Shown: piece after piece, positions 19,721 through 28,579 of the stretch
How positions within the stretch are numbered: position 1 is the stretch's first letter
How the letters are laid out: each line of letters begins with the position of its first letter
DNA from: Shewanella phaeophyticola
GTDB taxonomy: Bacteria; Pseudomonadota; Gammaproteobacteria; Enterobacterales; Shewanellaceae
Direction of reading: 5' to 3'
Length of the DNA stretch: 64,000 nucleotides
NCBI RefSeq assembly: GCF_025398315.1
Contig: NZ_JAODOQ010000001.1
Location: 248,001 to 312,000, forward strand
Program-made: the position numbers and the translations under genes
The notes under the pieces: generated by a model
What the model was told of the DNA's origin: nothing
Database searches by the model: none
What the model saw: only the letters and a program-made list of their open reading frames with translations

Positions 19721-20422
19721 TTAAGCGTCGTTAGGTTGTTTTTCATGATGACATTCATGCATCATTACATTACTGATGGTTCTGGTGGTAGGAGCTGCTT
19801 GTGGCGCTAAAGCGACTTGATACATTGCCTCTGCTACTGTTTCAGCTTTGATCGGTTGATATTGTCGTAAAGAACCCACAAATAACCACGACAAGCCCCC
19901 TAAAAGCACCTGACCAATACCTTCTAAAAAGCGGCTGTCTTCACGTTTGCCAAGCAATAAACTGGGTTGAAAAATATTCAATACAGGGAGGGCGAGGGTC
20001 ATCAGCGACTGCTCTAATTCACCTTTAACTCGGTTATAAAAGACTGACGACTTAGCGCTGGCACCGTGGGCAGTAACCACTAAAAATTTAAGCGCTGGGT
20101 TTTCCTGACCTTGGCACAATTTTGCAAAGGCCAGCACTGACAGTTTGTCGACTTGAATAAAGGCCTCTTCGCTGCCAGCTTGTTTAATTGTTGTCCCTAA
20201 ACAACAAAATGCATGATCAATTTTGTCGGTCAATGTGAGTTCGTGTAACTCGTCGAGTTGGCAGGCAATAAATTGGACTTTTTCTGCGCCAAACTGATGC
20301 TCAACTAAAGCCGGTGTTGAGCGACCGATAACGATAACTTTGCTGTAGTGTTCACTTTCTATTAATTGGCTGAGTAATGCATTACCCACTAATCCAGTCG
20401 CACCCATTATCGCTGCAATCAT
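19721..20422 (-). CDS. NAD(P)-binding oxidoreductase, HTATIP2/YbjT-like atypical SDR
   Basis: 233 residues. Rossmann-fold N-terminus with the dinucleotide motif GATGLVGNAL, a conserved CCLGTTIK, and FNRVKGELEQ in the position of the catalytic Y/K region (Y then RVKGE). The set matches the atypical short-chain dehydrogenases related to HTATIP2 and YbjT, whose substrates are mostly unknown. It is divergent from the nitroreductase gene with ~150 bases between starts. No signal peptide. Confidence 0.8.
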   Translation of the reverse strand: MIAAIMGATGLVGNALLSQLIESEHYSKVIVIGRSTPALVEHQFGAEKVQFIACQLDELHELTLTDKIDHAFCCLGTTIKQAGSEEAFIQVDKLSVLAFAKLCQGQENPALKFLVVTAHGASAKSSVFYNRVKGELEQSLMTLALPVLNIFQPSLLLGKREDSRFLEGIGQVLLGGLSWLFVGSLRQYQPIKAETVAEAMYQVALAPQAAPTTRTISNVMMHECHHEKQPNDA

Positions 20423-20572
20423 ATAATCCTTTATTAAGCTAAATATTGAATTGATGGTATTGAATGTAATCTGTCATTGTGTCGGTTTCAATAAGAATAT
20501 TTGTATAGCATTTTTTGTTATGTTTGTTAGCTTAGTGCGATGTTTCAATCGTCTCATTTTAAAGGACTTGTT

Positions 20573-21241
20573 ATGACCGCACATTTGCCGCTTACCGATT
20601 TTATAGAATATCCTCAAGATGAAATGCTTAAACGCGCACAAGACAATTACTTGCAAGTCAAACGACGCCATTCGATAAGATCATTTTCTGATCGCGCCGT
20701 ACCCCAGGCCATCATTGAGCAATGCATTTTGGCTGCGGGCACCGCACCTAATGGCGCAAATCATCAACCCTGGCATTTTGTGGCTATTAATAGCCCTGAG
20801 ATAAAAGCGCAAATTCGCCAGCAAGCTGAGGCGTTAGAGCAGGCTTTTTATGCCGGTCGGGCTGGTGAAGAATGGCTCGATGCGTTAAAGCCATTGGGTA
20901 CAGACGCTAATAAGCCATATTTAGAGCATGCGCCTTGGCTAATTGCGGTGTTTAGCAAAAAACGTAGCGAGGAAGAGGGTGAACAAAAAACCAATTACTA
21001 TGTGCATGAGTCTGTCGGCATTGCGACCGGTTTTTTAATTCAGGCCTTGCATCATGCAGGGTTAGGTACGTTAACTCACACCCCTAAACCCATGAGCTTT
21101 TTGAGTAAAGTGTGTGGCCGCGACAACGATAATGAGCGACCTTACATGTTAATTATTGCGGGTTATCCTGCTGAGGACGCAACCATCCCGCAGCATGCCG
21201 TGGATAAAAAATCCCTCGCTGAGATTTGCGACTTTATCTAA
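20573..21241 (+). CDS. Nitroreductase family protein (IYD-like subgroup)
   Basis: About 222 residues. FMN-dependent nitroreductase fold: RRHSIRSFSDRAVPQ near the N-terminus (FMN phosphate contact), AAGTAPNGANHQPWHFV, ESVGIATGFLIQALHHAGL and TLTHTP near the C-terminus, then GYPAEDATIP. The central insertion with YAGRAGEEWLDALKPLGTD is the lid region seen in the iodotyrosine deiodinase-like subgroup rather than in NfsA or NfsB. Such enzymes reduce nitro, quinone or halogenated aromatics; the natural substrate is uncertain. The start at ATG (MTAHLPL) is supported by AAAGGA seven bases upstream; a longer in-frame ORF starts 33 bases earlier. Confidence 0.85.
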   Translation: MTAHLPLTDFIEYPQDEMLKRAQDNYLQVKRRHSIRSFSDRAVPQAIIEQCILAAGTAPNGANHQPWHFVAINSPEIKAQIRQQAEALEQAFYAGRAGEEWLDALKPLGTDANKPYLEHAPWLIAVFSKKRSEEEGEQKTNYYVHESVGIATGFLIQALHHAGLGTLTHTPKPMSFLSKVCGRDNDNERPYMLIIAGYPAEDATIPQHAVDKKSLAEICDFI

Positions 21242-21377
21242 GTTTAATCATGATATTTGGCTGTACTTTTTTTAATCTTGTTAAAGCGTATTGGGGTTTG
21301 CTAAAGTAAGATATGATCTATATGGATTAGTTCTAGACTTTTTTCGTGTATAAATAAGCGTATTAAATGGAGTTAAT

Positions 21378-21764
21378 ATGAATGTAACAAGCTCGCTGTT
21401 GATATTTGCATTAGGTGGCATGGTGTCAATGCTCGCTGAAGCAGACAATCAACAGGCTCAATCTACTCAGGGCGATCTAGTTGAGTTGTCGATAACACTT
21501 AATGACCATTCTATTGGCTTAAGTTGCTTACCTAAAACCCAAGCGGCCAGCATAAATGCTGATTGGGTGGTTGAATGTAATCGATTAGCCTATGAATACC
21601 TATTGGAAAAATCAGCTGAAGGTATGGCGTTTCAACGTCAAGTGAATGAAAAACCTTTTGGCATGGCCGCCGACTTTATTGCCACTAATTTGATGCAAAA
21701 CCCGACCAGTTTTAAGGCGGCGCATATTTCTCAAGAGTTTGAGTTTATACCTAAAAAAACCTAA
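21378..21764 (+). CDS. Hypothetical secreted protein
   Basis: 128 residues, unknown function. The N-terminus MNVTSSLLIFALGGMVSMLAEA reads as a signal peptide with cleavage near residue 22. The mature part is small and acidic, with two cysteines (LSCLPK and VVECNR) that could form a disulfide in the periplasm. GGAG precedes the ATG. It is convergent with lpxL and shares its terminator. Confidence 0.6.
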   Translation: MNVTSSLLIFALGGMVSMLAEADNQQAQSTQGDLVELSITLNDHSIGLSCLPKTQAASINADWVVECNRLAYEYLLEKSAEGMAFQRQVNEKPFGMAADFIATNLMQNPTSFKAAHISQEFEFIPKKT

Positions 21765-21784
21765 AACATTGTTGAAGGTTGAAT

Positions 21785-21813
21785 AAAAAAGCGCCGTTAT
21801 GGCGCTTTTTTAT
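21785..21813. terminator. Bidirectional terminator
   Basis: AAAAAAGCGCC and GGCGCTTTTTT with a five-base loop between the convergent hypothetical gene and lpxL; A- and T-runs flank both sides, so it works in both directions. Confidence 0.88.
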
Positions 21814-22739
21814 TATTTGTATAACGACGGTGAGCCTTTAATTGGCCTGGTTTTAAAGCGACGATGCAGCCACATATATTGGCTTCTGTTGCGGTTAATT
21901 AATTGCTCAACAATTTGATTGCCGCGAATGGCATCATCGGTTTCGTTGTCGCCGGGAAAGTTGTCCAGTGCGGGCATAATTTCGAGATTATAACCGGTGT
22001 CATCGGCGTTTCGTTCAACAAAGAAAGGTAACACATTGGCTTTACCTAGCCTTGCAAGTGAGGTGGCACCGGTAATGGTTGCCGCGTCGGGTACGGCAAA
22101 AAACGGGATAAATACCGCGCTTGAGCGGCCAAAGTCTTGATCGGCGGTATACCAGATAACATCAGGTGCGCGTAAGCTGCGGATCATTTGGCGTACATCA
22201 CGCTTAGGCACCAGACCTTTATTAGAGCGCAAACGGCCTTTAACCTGTAAATACTCCATCACTGGGTTGTTATGCGGGCGATAAACGCCTATCCCGGGAG
22301 CAAATTGGCCAAAGATACGTGCGCCCATTTCAAGTGGTAAGCAATGCACGGCAAATAAAATCACCCCTTTACCATTGTCTAAGCTATTGCTGACGTGCTC
22401 AGTGCCTTTGATAGTCATGTGTTGTTGAATACGCTCATTTGACCACCACCAGGCATTAACAGTGTCGAATAATGCTTTGCCGGTTTCTTCAAAGGTACTA
22501 TCGAGGAGTTGCTGCTTGTCTGTTTCACTCATGTCCGGAAAACATAGATCAATATTACGACGTGCGGTGTGAACACGTCCTTTTGCGAATTTTTTAACTA
22601 AACGGCCAATGCCTGTGCCCATTTTCATTTGCCAACGCAACGGCAGTAACAACGTGGTGCGCATTAGTAATACGCCAAACCACATCGGCCAATGTTTAAG
22701 ATGATATAAATCAGAAGAAAATTCGGCTTTTTCGACCAC
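21813..22739 (-). CDS. lpxL: Lipid A biosynthesis acyltransferase (LpxL type)
   Basis: 308 residues, the usual length. Late lipid A acyltransferase: the catalytic HX4E motif is seen as HCLPLE (about residues 131-136), followed by the substrate segment YRPHNNP and YTADQDFG. An N-terminal hydrophobic stretch (WPMWFGVLLMRTTLLLPL) anchors it in the inner membrane. It transfers an acyl chain from acyl-ACP to Kdo2-lipid IVA. LpxL and LpxP differ little, so the exact acyl chain is open. It is divergent from hldE, which makes the heptose precursor of the same lipopolysaccharide core. Confidence 0.9.
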   Translation of the reverse strand: MVEKAEFSSDLYHLKHWPMWFGVLLMRTTLLLPLRWQMKMGTGIGRLVKKFAKGRVHTARRNIDLCFPDMSETDKQQLLDSTFEETGKALFDTVNAWWWSNERIQQHMTIKGTEHVSNSLDNGKGVILFAVHCLPLEMGARIFGQFAPGIGVYRPHNNPVMEYLQVKGRLRSNKGLVPKRDVRQMIRSLRAPDVIWYTADQDFGRSSAVFIPFFAVPDAATITGATSLARLGKANVLPFFVERNADDTGYNLEIMPALDNFPGDNETDDAIRGNQIVEQLINRNRSQYMWLHRRFKTRPIKGSPSLYK

Positions 22740-22844
22740 GGGTTACTCGTCTTGTTCACAAAAATTATTTGTTATTCTAACTCATTATTCTGATGAAAAT
22801 TAGGTACAATTGCGGTTAAATTTTTGCAACACAGTGAATACACA

Positions 22845-24276
22845 ATGAAGGTTTCTCTGCCAGCGTTTGAAAACGCGCGTATTTTAGTGATTGGCGACGT
22901 CATGCTGGATCGCTATTGGGTAGGTCCAACGGGACGCATTTCTCCCGAAGCGCCTGTGCCTGTTGTTAAAATTAACCAAATTGAAGATAGACCAGGCGGT
23001 GCGGCCAACGTGGCGTTAAATATTGCCGCATTGGGCGGCCAAGTGCAGTTGGCTGGCCTTGTGGGACACGACGAAACTGCAGAAGCACTTACCCAAGGGG
23101 TTAAAGTGTTTGGGGTTAAGCCGCAATGGTTAAGTGTTGCCGATAAGCCAACGATTACAAAATTACGAGTTTTGTCTCGTAATCAGCAATTAATCCGTTT
23201 AGATTTTGAAGAATCGTTTGATAAAGCCAGCAGTCAGGCCTTGTTTGATCAAAGTGAAACGATTTTAGATAACGTTGATGTGTTAGTGCTGTCTGATTAC
23301 GCTAAAGGCGCGATTAACGAACCCAAAGACTTTATCGCCAAGGCTCGCGCAAAAGGCGTAACGGTATTGGTCGACCCTAAAGGCCATGATTTTGCCCGCT
23401 ACCATGGTGCATCACTAATCACCCCAAATATGAGCGAGTTTGAAGCTGTAGTCGGCAGTGTGACTAGTGAAAGCGATCTGATTGAAAAAGCGCAGGCATT
23501 AATTAAGCAACATGACTTTAAAGCCATTTTAGTCACTCGTTCAGAAAAAGGCATGACGTTAGTGTCTAAAGACCAGCCTGAATTGCATATTCCTACCGTT
23601 GCCCGTGAAGTCTATGACGTGACCGGCGCGGGTGATACGGTGATTTCAGCGTTAGCGACATCGATTGCTGCGGGGGCAACGTTAGCGCAAGCATGTGCGA
23701 TAGCGAATACCGCAGCCGGAGTGGTAGTGGGCAAATTAGGCACCTCGACGGTGAGCCGCATTGAGCTGATACAAGCGTTGGCACAAAGCCATGGCGAGTC
23801 TGGTTTTGGTGTGATGACTGAAGATCAACTCGCGTATGCAATGGAACAAGCGCGTTTACGTGGCGAACGTATTGTGATGACTAACGGTTGTTTTGATATT
23901 TTGCATGCAGGCCATGTAAGCTATTTACAGCAGGCTAAAGCGTTAGGCGATCGCTTAATTGTGGCGGTAAACAACGATGATTCAGTCACGCGCTTAAAAG
24001 GCTACTGGTCGCCCAGTTAATCCGGTTGATCGCCGCATGGCTGTGCTTGCTGGCTTGGCTGCAGTTGATTGGGTTGTTCCCTTTAGTGAAGATACCCCAC
24101 AACGCGTGATTGCCCGTTTATTACCGGATGCTTTAGTTAAAGGTGGCGATTATAAAGTTGAAGACATCGCCGGTGGTGCTGAAGTGATTGCCGCTGGCGG
24201 TAAAGTGGAAGTGCTTGGTTTTGAAGATGGCGTATCGACCACGGCGATTATTCAAAACATCATGTCTAAAAAGTAG
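22845..24276 (+). CDS. hldE: Bifunctional heptose kinase/adenylyltransferase HldE, frame broken
   Basis: Restored length ~476 residues (E. coli 477). The N-terminal ribokinase-like domain has [28 protein letters not shown] and the catalytic [10 protein letters not shown]. The C-terminal cytidylyltransferase-like domain starts at [17 protein letters not shown] (HxGH present) and continues with [10 protein letters not shown] and [14 protein letters not shown]. It phosphorylates D-glycero-manno-heptose 7-phosphate and later adenylylates the 1-phosphate to feed the LPS inner core. The break is GGCTAC at 24000-24005 for an expected GGCCC, which restores L-K-G-P-G-R-P-V-N-P. The start is the ATG of MKVSLPAF. 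The next gene begins on its stop codon. Confidence 0.95.
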
Positions 24277-25244
24277 TGATGACTTTTCACTGGCAATGGT
24301 TATTCGTTAGCCTTATCGGTTTCAGTGTTGCTGTTGCCAGTGAGCCCCTCTCAGATCAATCGCTCTCACCGAGTACATCGGCTCATACCGCTGTTAATCC
24401 AATAAAACCGATGTCAGACTCAGTTTCCTCGAATTATCAGCAAGGTTATTTTACCGATATCGCTAACAAACGCGCGTTAGTGTGTTATGTGACGACGTTA
24501 AGCGACTGCTTGCAAATGTTGCCGTCGCATTTACGCCAGCAAACGGTATTTTCTGGCGCTGCGATACGTCACGCAATAGGCTATAAAAGTGCCATGGTGC
24601 TGTCAGCTCATGATAAAGCCATTGCTGGGGTGATAGTGCTTAATCCCAGTAAAGATATTGCTGAGCAAAGTGGCTCAATAGGGCTCACGACTTACCAATT
24701 GTCTTTAAAGCAACAAGAGCAGCTCACTTTGTGGCATGAGCTAGGGCATTTGTACAATATTGACCTGCAACAGACCTTACTGCCTAGTTCGCTAACAGAG
24801 TATCAGCATGAATGGTTAGCTGATATCTATCTACTCTGGCGGATTGCCCAGCATTATCCGCAACTCGATTTAGCTTGGCAGCAATTTCACCGCCGAAATT
24901 TAGCGCTGATTAATGACAGTGCCAATTTATCTCATTGGAGCGCCCCGCAACTGCAAATTGCGTTAAATCACTACCATATTGAGCAATTACAGCAGTTTAT
25001 TCGTTATGAGGATTTTATTGTCGCCGTTTATCCGTTAATGCCGATGTGGTCTGAGCGTGATATGGCCGAGTTTTCAAGCTTAATACAACGCACCTTTGGC
25101 GCAGGGGTCGTGCAACCGTTACCTGGCTATATGTTTTGGCGCCAACCCAAACTTGTTGAAGTCTTATCGCCAACCCTTGAGCAGTTAATGGGAAAAGGTA
25201 ATGCACAACTTTGGCTAAAGCAGCAATTTCGCACTGTTAAATAA
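24276..25244 (+). CDS. Putative secreted zinc metallopeptidase (HELGH), uncharacterised
   Basis: About 321 residues. A signal peptide is apparent (WLFVSLIGFSVAVASE, cleavage near residue 22). The mature protein has a zinc-protease motif, WHELGHLYNID (His/Glu/His at about residues 153-157), followed 20 residues later by EYQHEWLAD, whose Glu (about 178) can be the third metal ligand and whose E-W-x-A-D pattern is seen in several HExxH families. I cannot place it in a named peptidase family. The first codon is GTG overlapping the hldE stop, or ATG three bases on, so it is translationally coupled to hldE; a periplasmic or outer-membrane target linked to envelope assembly is a reasonable guess only. 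Confidence 0.7.
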   Translation: MMTFHWQWLFVSLIGFSVAVASEPLSDQSLSPSTSAHTAVNPIKPMSDSVSSNYQQGYFTDIANKRALVCYVTTLSDCLQMLPSHLRQQTVFSGAAIRHAIGYKSAMVLSAHDKAIAGVIVLNPSKDIAEQSGSIGLTTYQLSLKQQEQLTLWHELGHLYNIDLQQTLLPSSLTEYQHEWLADIYLLWRIAQHYPQLDLAWQQFHRRNLALINDSANLSHWSAPQLQIALNHYHIEQLQQFIRYEDFIVAVYPLMPMWSERDMAEFSSLIQRTFGAGVVQPLPGYMFWRQPKLVEVLSPTLEQLMGKGNAQLWLKQQFRTVK

Positions 25245-25485
25245 TTTGTAACTTTATGTGACTCTCGTTTATTGACTCATTATTTACCGTATGACGCTTG
25301 TTTGTCGATAAAGTCTATAACCTTTGATTTTAAAGGGGTAAATCAATCGTTATCGCGATAATATTCTGATTTATACTCACTTTCTGGATATTGTACGGTT
25401 AAATATGTTGTAAATTTGCTGATTCTTAGCAGAATTTTCTAGTTTGGTCTGGTAAGCTCTTGCACCAAAATAATTAGAGAGACCC

Positions 25486-25977
25486 ATGTTTATGGCCAAG
25501 CGTTCACGAGTTGAAACTGAGTTAACCGTTAACCAAATTTTAGATGAAGCCTTTAAACAAATCCTCACGATTGGTTTTGAGGCCATGTCTTATACCACCT
25601 TATCTGCAGCAACTGGGATAAGCCGAACGGGTATTAGCCATCACTTTCCACGTAAAACGGAATTTTTAGTGCGTTTAGATGAACGCATAGGGCAGTTTTT
25701 TATTGAAGGATTAGATTTTTCTTCAATAGCGCAATTAAAGCAATCTTGGTTTGCATTGATGCAACACCCGGAGCGCAAAGCTGTGTTAAAACTGTTTTTA
25801 AGTTTATGTAGCAGTACTGATGACAATATTAAAACGCTTAAATCGTTAAATATTGTTAGAGATACTGCCGTAGCGCAATTTGCAGAGGCGGGAGGTCAAT
25901 GCATTGAGCAGCTCATTGGACACAGTGTTTTAGCGCTGTTTAATCATGGGCAAGCTACGCAAGAAACGATTGAATAA
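25486..25977 (+). CDS. TetR-like transcriptional regulator
   Basis: 163 residues. The N-terminal ~55 residues form a TetR-type helix-turn-helix: VNQILDEAFKQILTIGFEAM, then YTTLSAATGISRTGISHHF with PRKTEFLV after it. The C-terminal part is shorter than in most TetR proteins (about 100 residues against 130-150), and no ligand-binding feature stands out. Two in-frame ATGs (MFMAKRS); the first has AGAGAG about five bases upstream. No adjacent gene in the same orientation suggests a target. Confidence 0.75.
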   Translation: MFMAKRSRVETELTVNQILDEAFKQILTIGFEAMSYTTLSAATGISRTGISHHFPRKTEFLVRLDERIGQFFIEGLDFSSIAQLKQSWFALMQHPERKAVLKLFLSLCSSTDDNIKTLKSLNIVRDTAVAQFAEAGGQCIEQLIGHSVLALFNHGQATQETIE

Positions 25978-26136
25978 AGTGTCAGTTTGGCAGAAATTTG
26001 TTTTACCCTGTAAGTAACGCATCGGTATTTAAATTGGCGTATGATCAATAAAATATCGACATACCAATATTGAGTTGAGTGAGTGGTTGACGTAAACCTT
26101 TAGCTTACACAGCAAGCAATAGCATTTTGGTATATC

Positions 26137-26173
26137 ACGCGAGCAGCACTTAACGGTGTTGCTCGCGTTTTAC
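26137..26173. terminator. Bidirectional terminator
   Basis: ACGCGAGCAGCAC and GTGTTGCTCGCGT (one mismatch) with a seven-base loop and TTTTA after, between the TetR gene and the convergent DUF3581 gene. Strongest on the plus strand. Confidence 0.7.
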
Positions 26174-26175
26174 TT

Positions 26176-26214
26176 TATACCCAATTAACCTGAATATGCA
26201 TAGTCAACTTGATT
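26176..26214. repeat. Solo palindrome related to the terminal repeats of the 4.7-kb element
   Basis: TATACCCAATTAACCTGAA matches the terminal repeat at 4744-4763 with few differences, and is followed by an imperfect inverted copy (GTCAACTTGATTTGG), giving a short hairpin. It looks like two fused ends with the interior lost. Confidence 0.5.
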
Positions 26215-26219
26215 TGGCA

Positions 26220-26918
26220 CTAGTTCTTTTTACGATTTTCGTAACGGTCACACATTTGCTGAGCTTTTTCGTCGTCGTATTCACGCAGACCACTTAGTAC
26301 CAGGGTTTTTACTCCGCTGCCAATTACTTTTCCTTCGCTGTGTAATTCAAAGGTTAAGGTCACATCACCGCGCTTGCCATTAATCACCAATGATTGCTCA
26401 GCTAAATGTAAACTCATGGTGCTGAAGTCAAAATGTTCAAGATGGAACGACATGCTTTCGTAAATAACCAATGGGCGCTCTGGGTTAATCATTACTTGAT
26501 GTTGTTTCATCATCGGCATTAACACATGGATGAAGTTTAAACCTGAAAACGCGACGTAACTCTTAATAAATGCCGCGGTTTGCACGTCGCATTTACACAC
26601 TTCGCCTTGGCGTTCAATGTGCAGATACTCTTTGCCTTTGGTATCGCAAATACTGAATTGATCAGTGACGCTTTTATCTAGATGCAGTTCTACATTATCA
26701 CCGACCATACCTGCAAACTTAAATTGCATATTTTGGCTTAAGCCATATTCAGTGAGCACTAAAGCAAACAACAAATCACCTGGAACACAAAAACGCTTTG
26801 CACCGACATCGTGAATGGGGTTGAAGTCTTCGGCGACCTTTTTGGCAAAGTCACTGGCTTGTTGAGCAGAAATAAACACACTTTGATCTTGTTTTGTAAA
26901 GTAAGGTGATAAAAACAT
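26220..26918 (-). CDS. DUF3581 domain-containing protein
   Basis: 232 residues, matching DUF3581 over its whole length, a family found in Shewanella and related marine gammaproteobacteria. The N-terminal half contains AKKVAEDFNPIHDVGAKRF and VPGDLLFALVL, a pattern like the MaoC/hot-dog fold dehydratase region (the NPIHxD-like block), which suggests an acyl-thioester binding or hydratase fold. The C-terminal half (SFHLEHFDF, GDVTLTFEL) would be a second hot-dog-like half. No transmembrane segment. The biological role is not established. Confidence 0.85.
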   Translation of the reverse strand: MFLSPYFTKQDQSVFISAQQASDFAKKVAEDFNPIHDVGAKRFCVPGDLLFALVLTEYGLSQNMQFKFAGMVGDNVELHLDKSVTDQFSICDTKGKEYLHIERQGEVCKCDVQTAAFIKSYVAFSGLNFIHVLMPMMKQHQVMINPERPLVIYESMSFHLEHFDFSTMSLHLAEQSLVINGKRGDVTLTFELHSEGKVIGSGVKTLVLSGLREYDDEKAQQMCDRYENRKKN

Positions 26919-27080
26919 ATAGAATTATTCTTATTGGTCAGTTGTCTGCTAATGCACCACAGCGGTTTGTATCTGATTATGCAGTAAAAAACATAATTTG
27001 GTGCATTAATATTTTTAATAAAATGGTTAATTGAGCGAGAGTTTACTTTATAACGCCAAATAAACTCACCCGATGACTAG

Positions 27081-27341
27081 GGTCTGTTGATCTTTCAAGG
27101 TTATTTTTACAGCGAATTGTTGGACATTCGTACAAGGCAGAGACTTTGAGGTGTAGTTATTCTACATAAAAAGTCGATAACGCAGTAAAAATGGCCAACA
27201 AACGCAGCCCGAAGGGTTCGGCTAAAAACGTTTTACTCTTTGTTGAATGGATTTTGCTTAGATGGCTAGGCATCAATCCATTCGCCTCTATTAAAACGTT
27301 TTTAACTCGAACAAAATTCAACCAGCAAAGATCAACAGACC
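27081..27341. repeat. MITE-like inverted-repeat element (261 bp)
   Basis: Perfect 15-bp terminal inverted repeats GGTCTGTTGATCTTT / AAAGATCAACAGACC. Inside are two further inverted repeats: AAAAACGTTTTA (27224-27235) with TAAAACGTTTTT (27292-27303), and GAATGGATT (27245) with AATCCATTC (27275), so the right half can fold into one long hairpin. No transposase ORF. It is a different family from the element at 4.7 kb. It fills most of the 535-base gap between the DUF3581 gene and the PAS-GGDEF gene; the rest of the gap shows nothing else. Confidence 0.7.
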
Positions 27342-27453
27342 ATAGAGCCTACTGAGTTTTTGCCGTGCTCGGTTTCACAAAATCTTGATTTAAATATCGT
27401 GGGTGGGGTATTGCACTTTGCTGTAAATATTTTTTTGATAAAAAGATATACTG

Positions 27454-28475
27454 CTACCAGAACATGACATTATGTTTACCGTGTTTTTTAACGCTGTACA
27501 TGGCTTTGTCAGCCTGCTCGCAAACATTAGTAAACTCATCGAGTTCGTCGAATACACTAATACCAATACTTAAGCCTATGTTGATGGTTTCACCATCGAG
27601 CTCCAGTGGTGGGCGGTATAAATCTAACAAGATATTAGCCATTTCTACGAGTAACTCAACGTCATTGCATTGGGTTAAAATGACAAATTCATCGCCGCCA
27701 AAACGCGCCACATGAAAGTTATCTTGATTGGCTTTGGAGTTGTCAGAGTTAAATAACTGTTGGCAAGTGTGTAATAGTTGATGTGCAATATGAATTAATA
27801 AGTTATCACCATAACGATGGCCTAAATGGTCATTAACGATTTTAAAGCCATCTAGATCAATGAAACATAACGCACCACAATTATGTTGGCGGTTTTGTTG
27901 TTTTTGCTTTTTAAATGCTTTGACTAAAGCGGTACGGTTAAGCAGGTTAGTGAGCGGGTCCGGTGAGCCAGTTTAGCTAATTCTTCTTCGTAACGTTTTT
28001 CTTTAGTGATATCAACATGAGCTCCCATAATCCGTAGGGGCTGGCCATTGATGTCATGTTCAATAATCCGGCCACGGTCAGACACCCAAGCGACTGAGCC
28101 GTCTTTGTGGATCATGCGGTGCACAGCTTGGTAGGTTTCAGCTTTACCGGCAACGTGACTCTCGAATGCTTCGATGACCCAGTCTTTATCATCGGGGTGT
28201 AAGTTGCCTTTCCAGCTGTCGATATGTGCGGGCAGTTCTTGACGGGTAAACCCGAGAAGGTGACCCCATTGTTGATTAAAAATAGTCAGATTACCGCTTG
28301 GGATGTGTTGTTCCCATAAACATAGGCCTGTGCCATCTAGAGCTGCATTGAGTTGTTCATTAACCCGTTTGTTCACTAGGGTGAGGTGGCTATTCTCACG
28401 CTCTAGTTGCTTAATTTTGAGCTTGTATTGCTCAATTTCAAGCTGAAGCTGGGTTATGTTGTCCTGCACTGCCAT
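27454..28475 (-). CDS. PAS-GGDEF diguanylate cyclase, frame broken
   Basis: Restored length ~340 residues. An N-terminal coiled coil (LQLEIEQYKLKIKQLERENS) leads into a PAS domain with PAC segment (GLCLWEQHIPSGNL, GFTRQELPAHIDSW, HRMIHKDGSVAWVSDRGRII), then a GGDEF domain with LAHRDPLTNLLNRTAL, FIDLDGFKIVNDHLGH and the intact catalytic VARFGGDEFVIL. I see no RxxD inhibitory site ahead of GGDEF. No membrane segment, so it is a soluble sensor of an unknown signal making cyclic di-GMP. The break at ~27957-27963 lacks one base between the H-R and D-P-L-T codons. Confidence 0.88.
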
Positions 28476-28532
28476 TGCTAAGCGATAATCCTTTTAATCC
28501 GATATCAAGTAGTTTAGCTAATTATTAAATAA

Positions 28533-28564
28533 AAAAATACCAGCTGTTAAGCTGGTATTTTTTA
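28533..28564 (-). terminator. Terminator downstream of pntB
   Basis: AAAAAATACCAGC and GCTGGTATTTTTT with a short loop, just after the pntB stop on the minus strand and upstream of the PAS-GGDEF start. Confidence 0.85.
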
Positions 28565-28579
28565 GACGCGGATTAAACG

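Noticed and set aside
24276..25244. Assigning the HELGH protein to a named peptidase family
   Set aside because: Only the zinc motif and a possible third ligand are visible; the rest resembles nothing I can name, so a family label would be invented.
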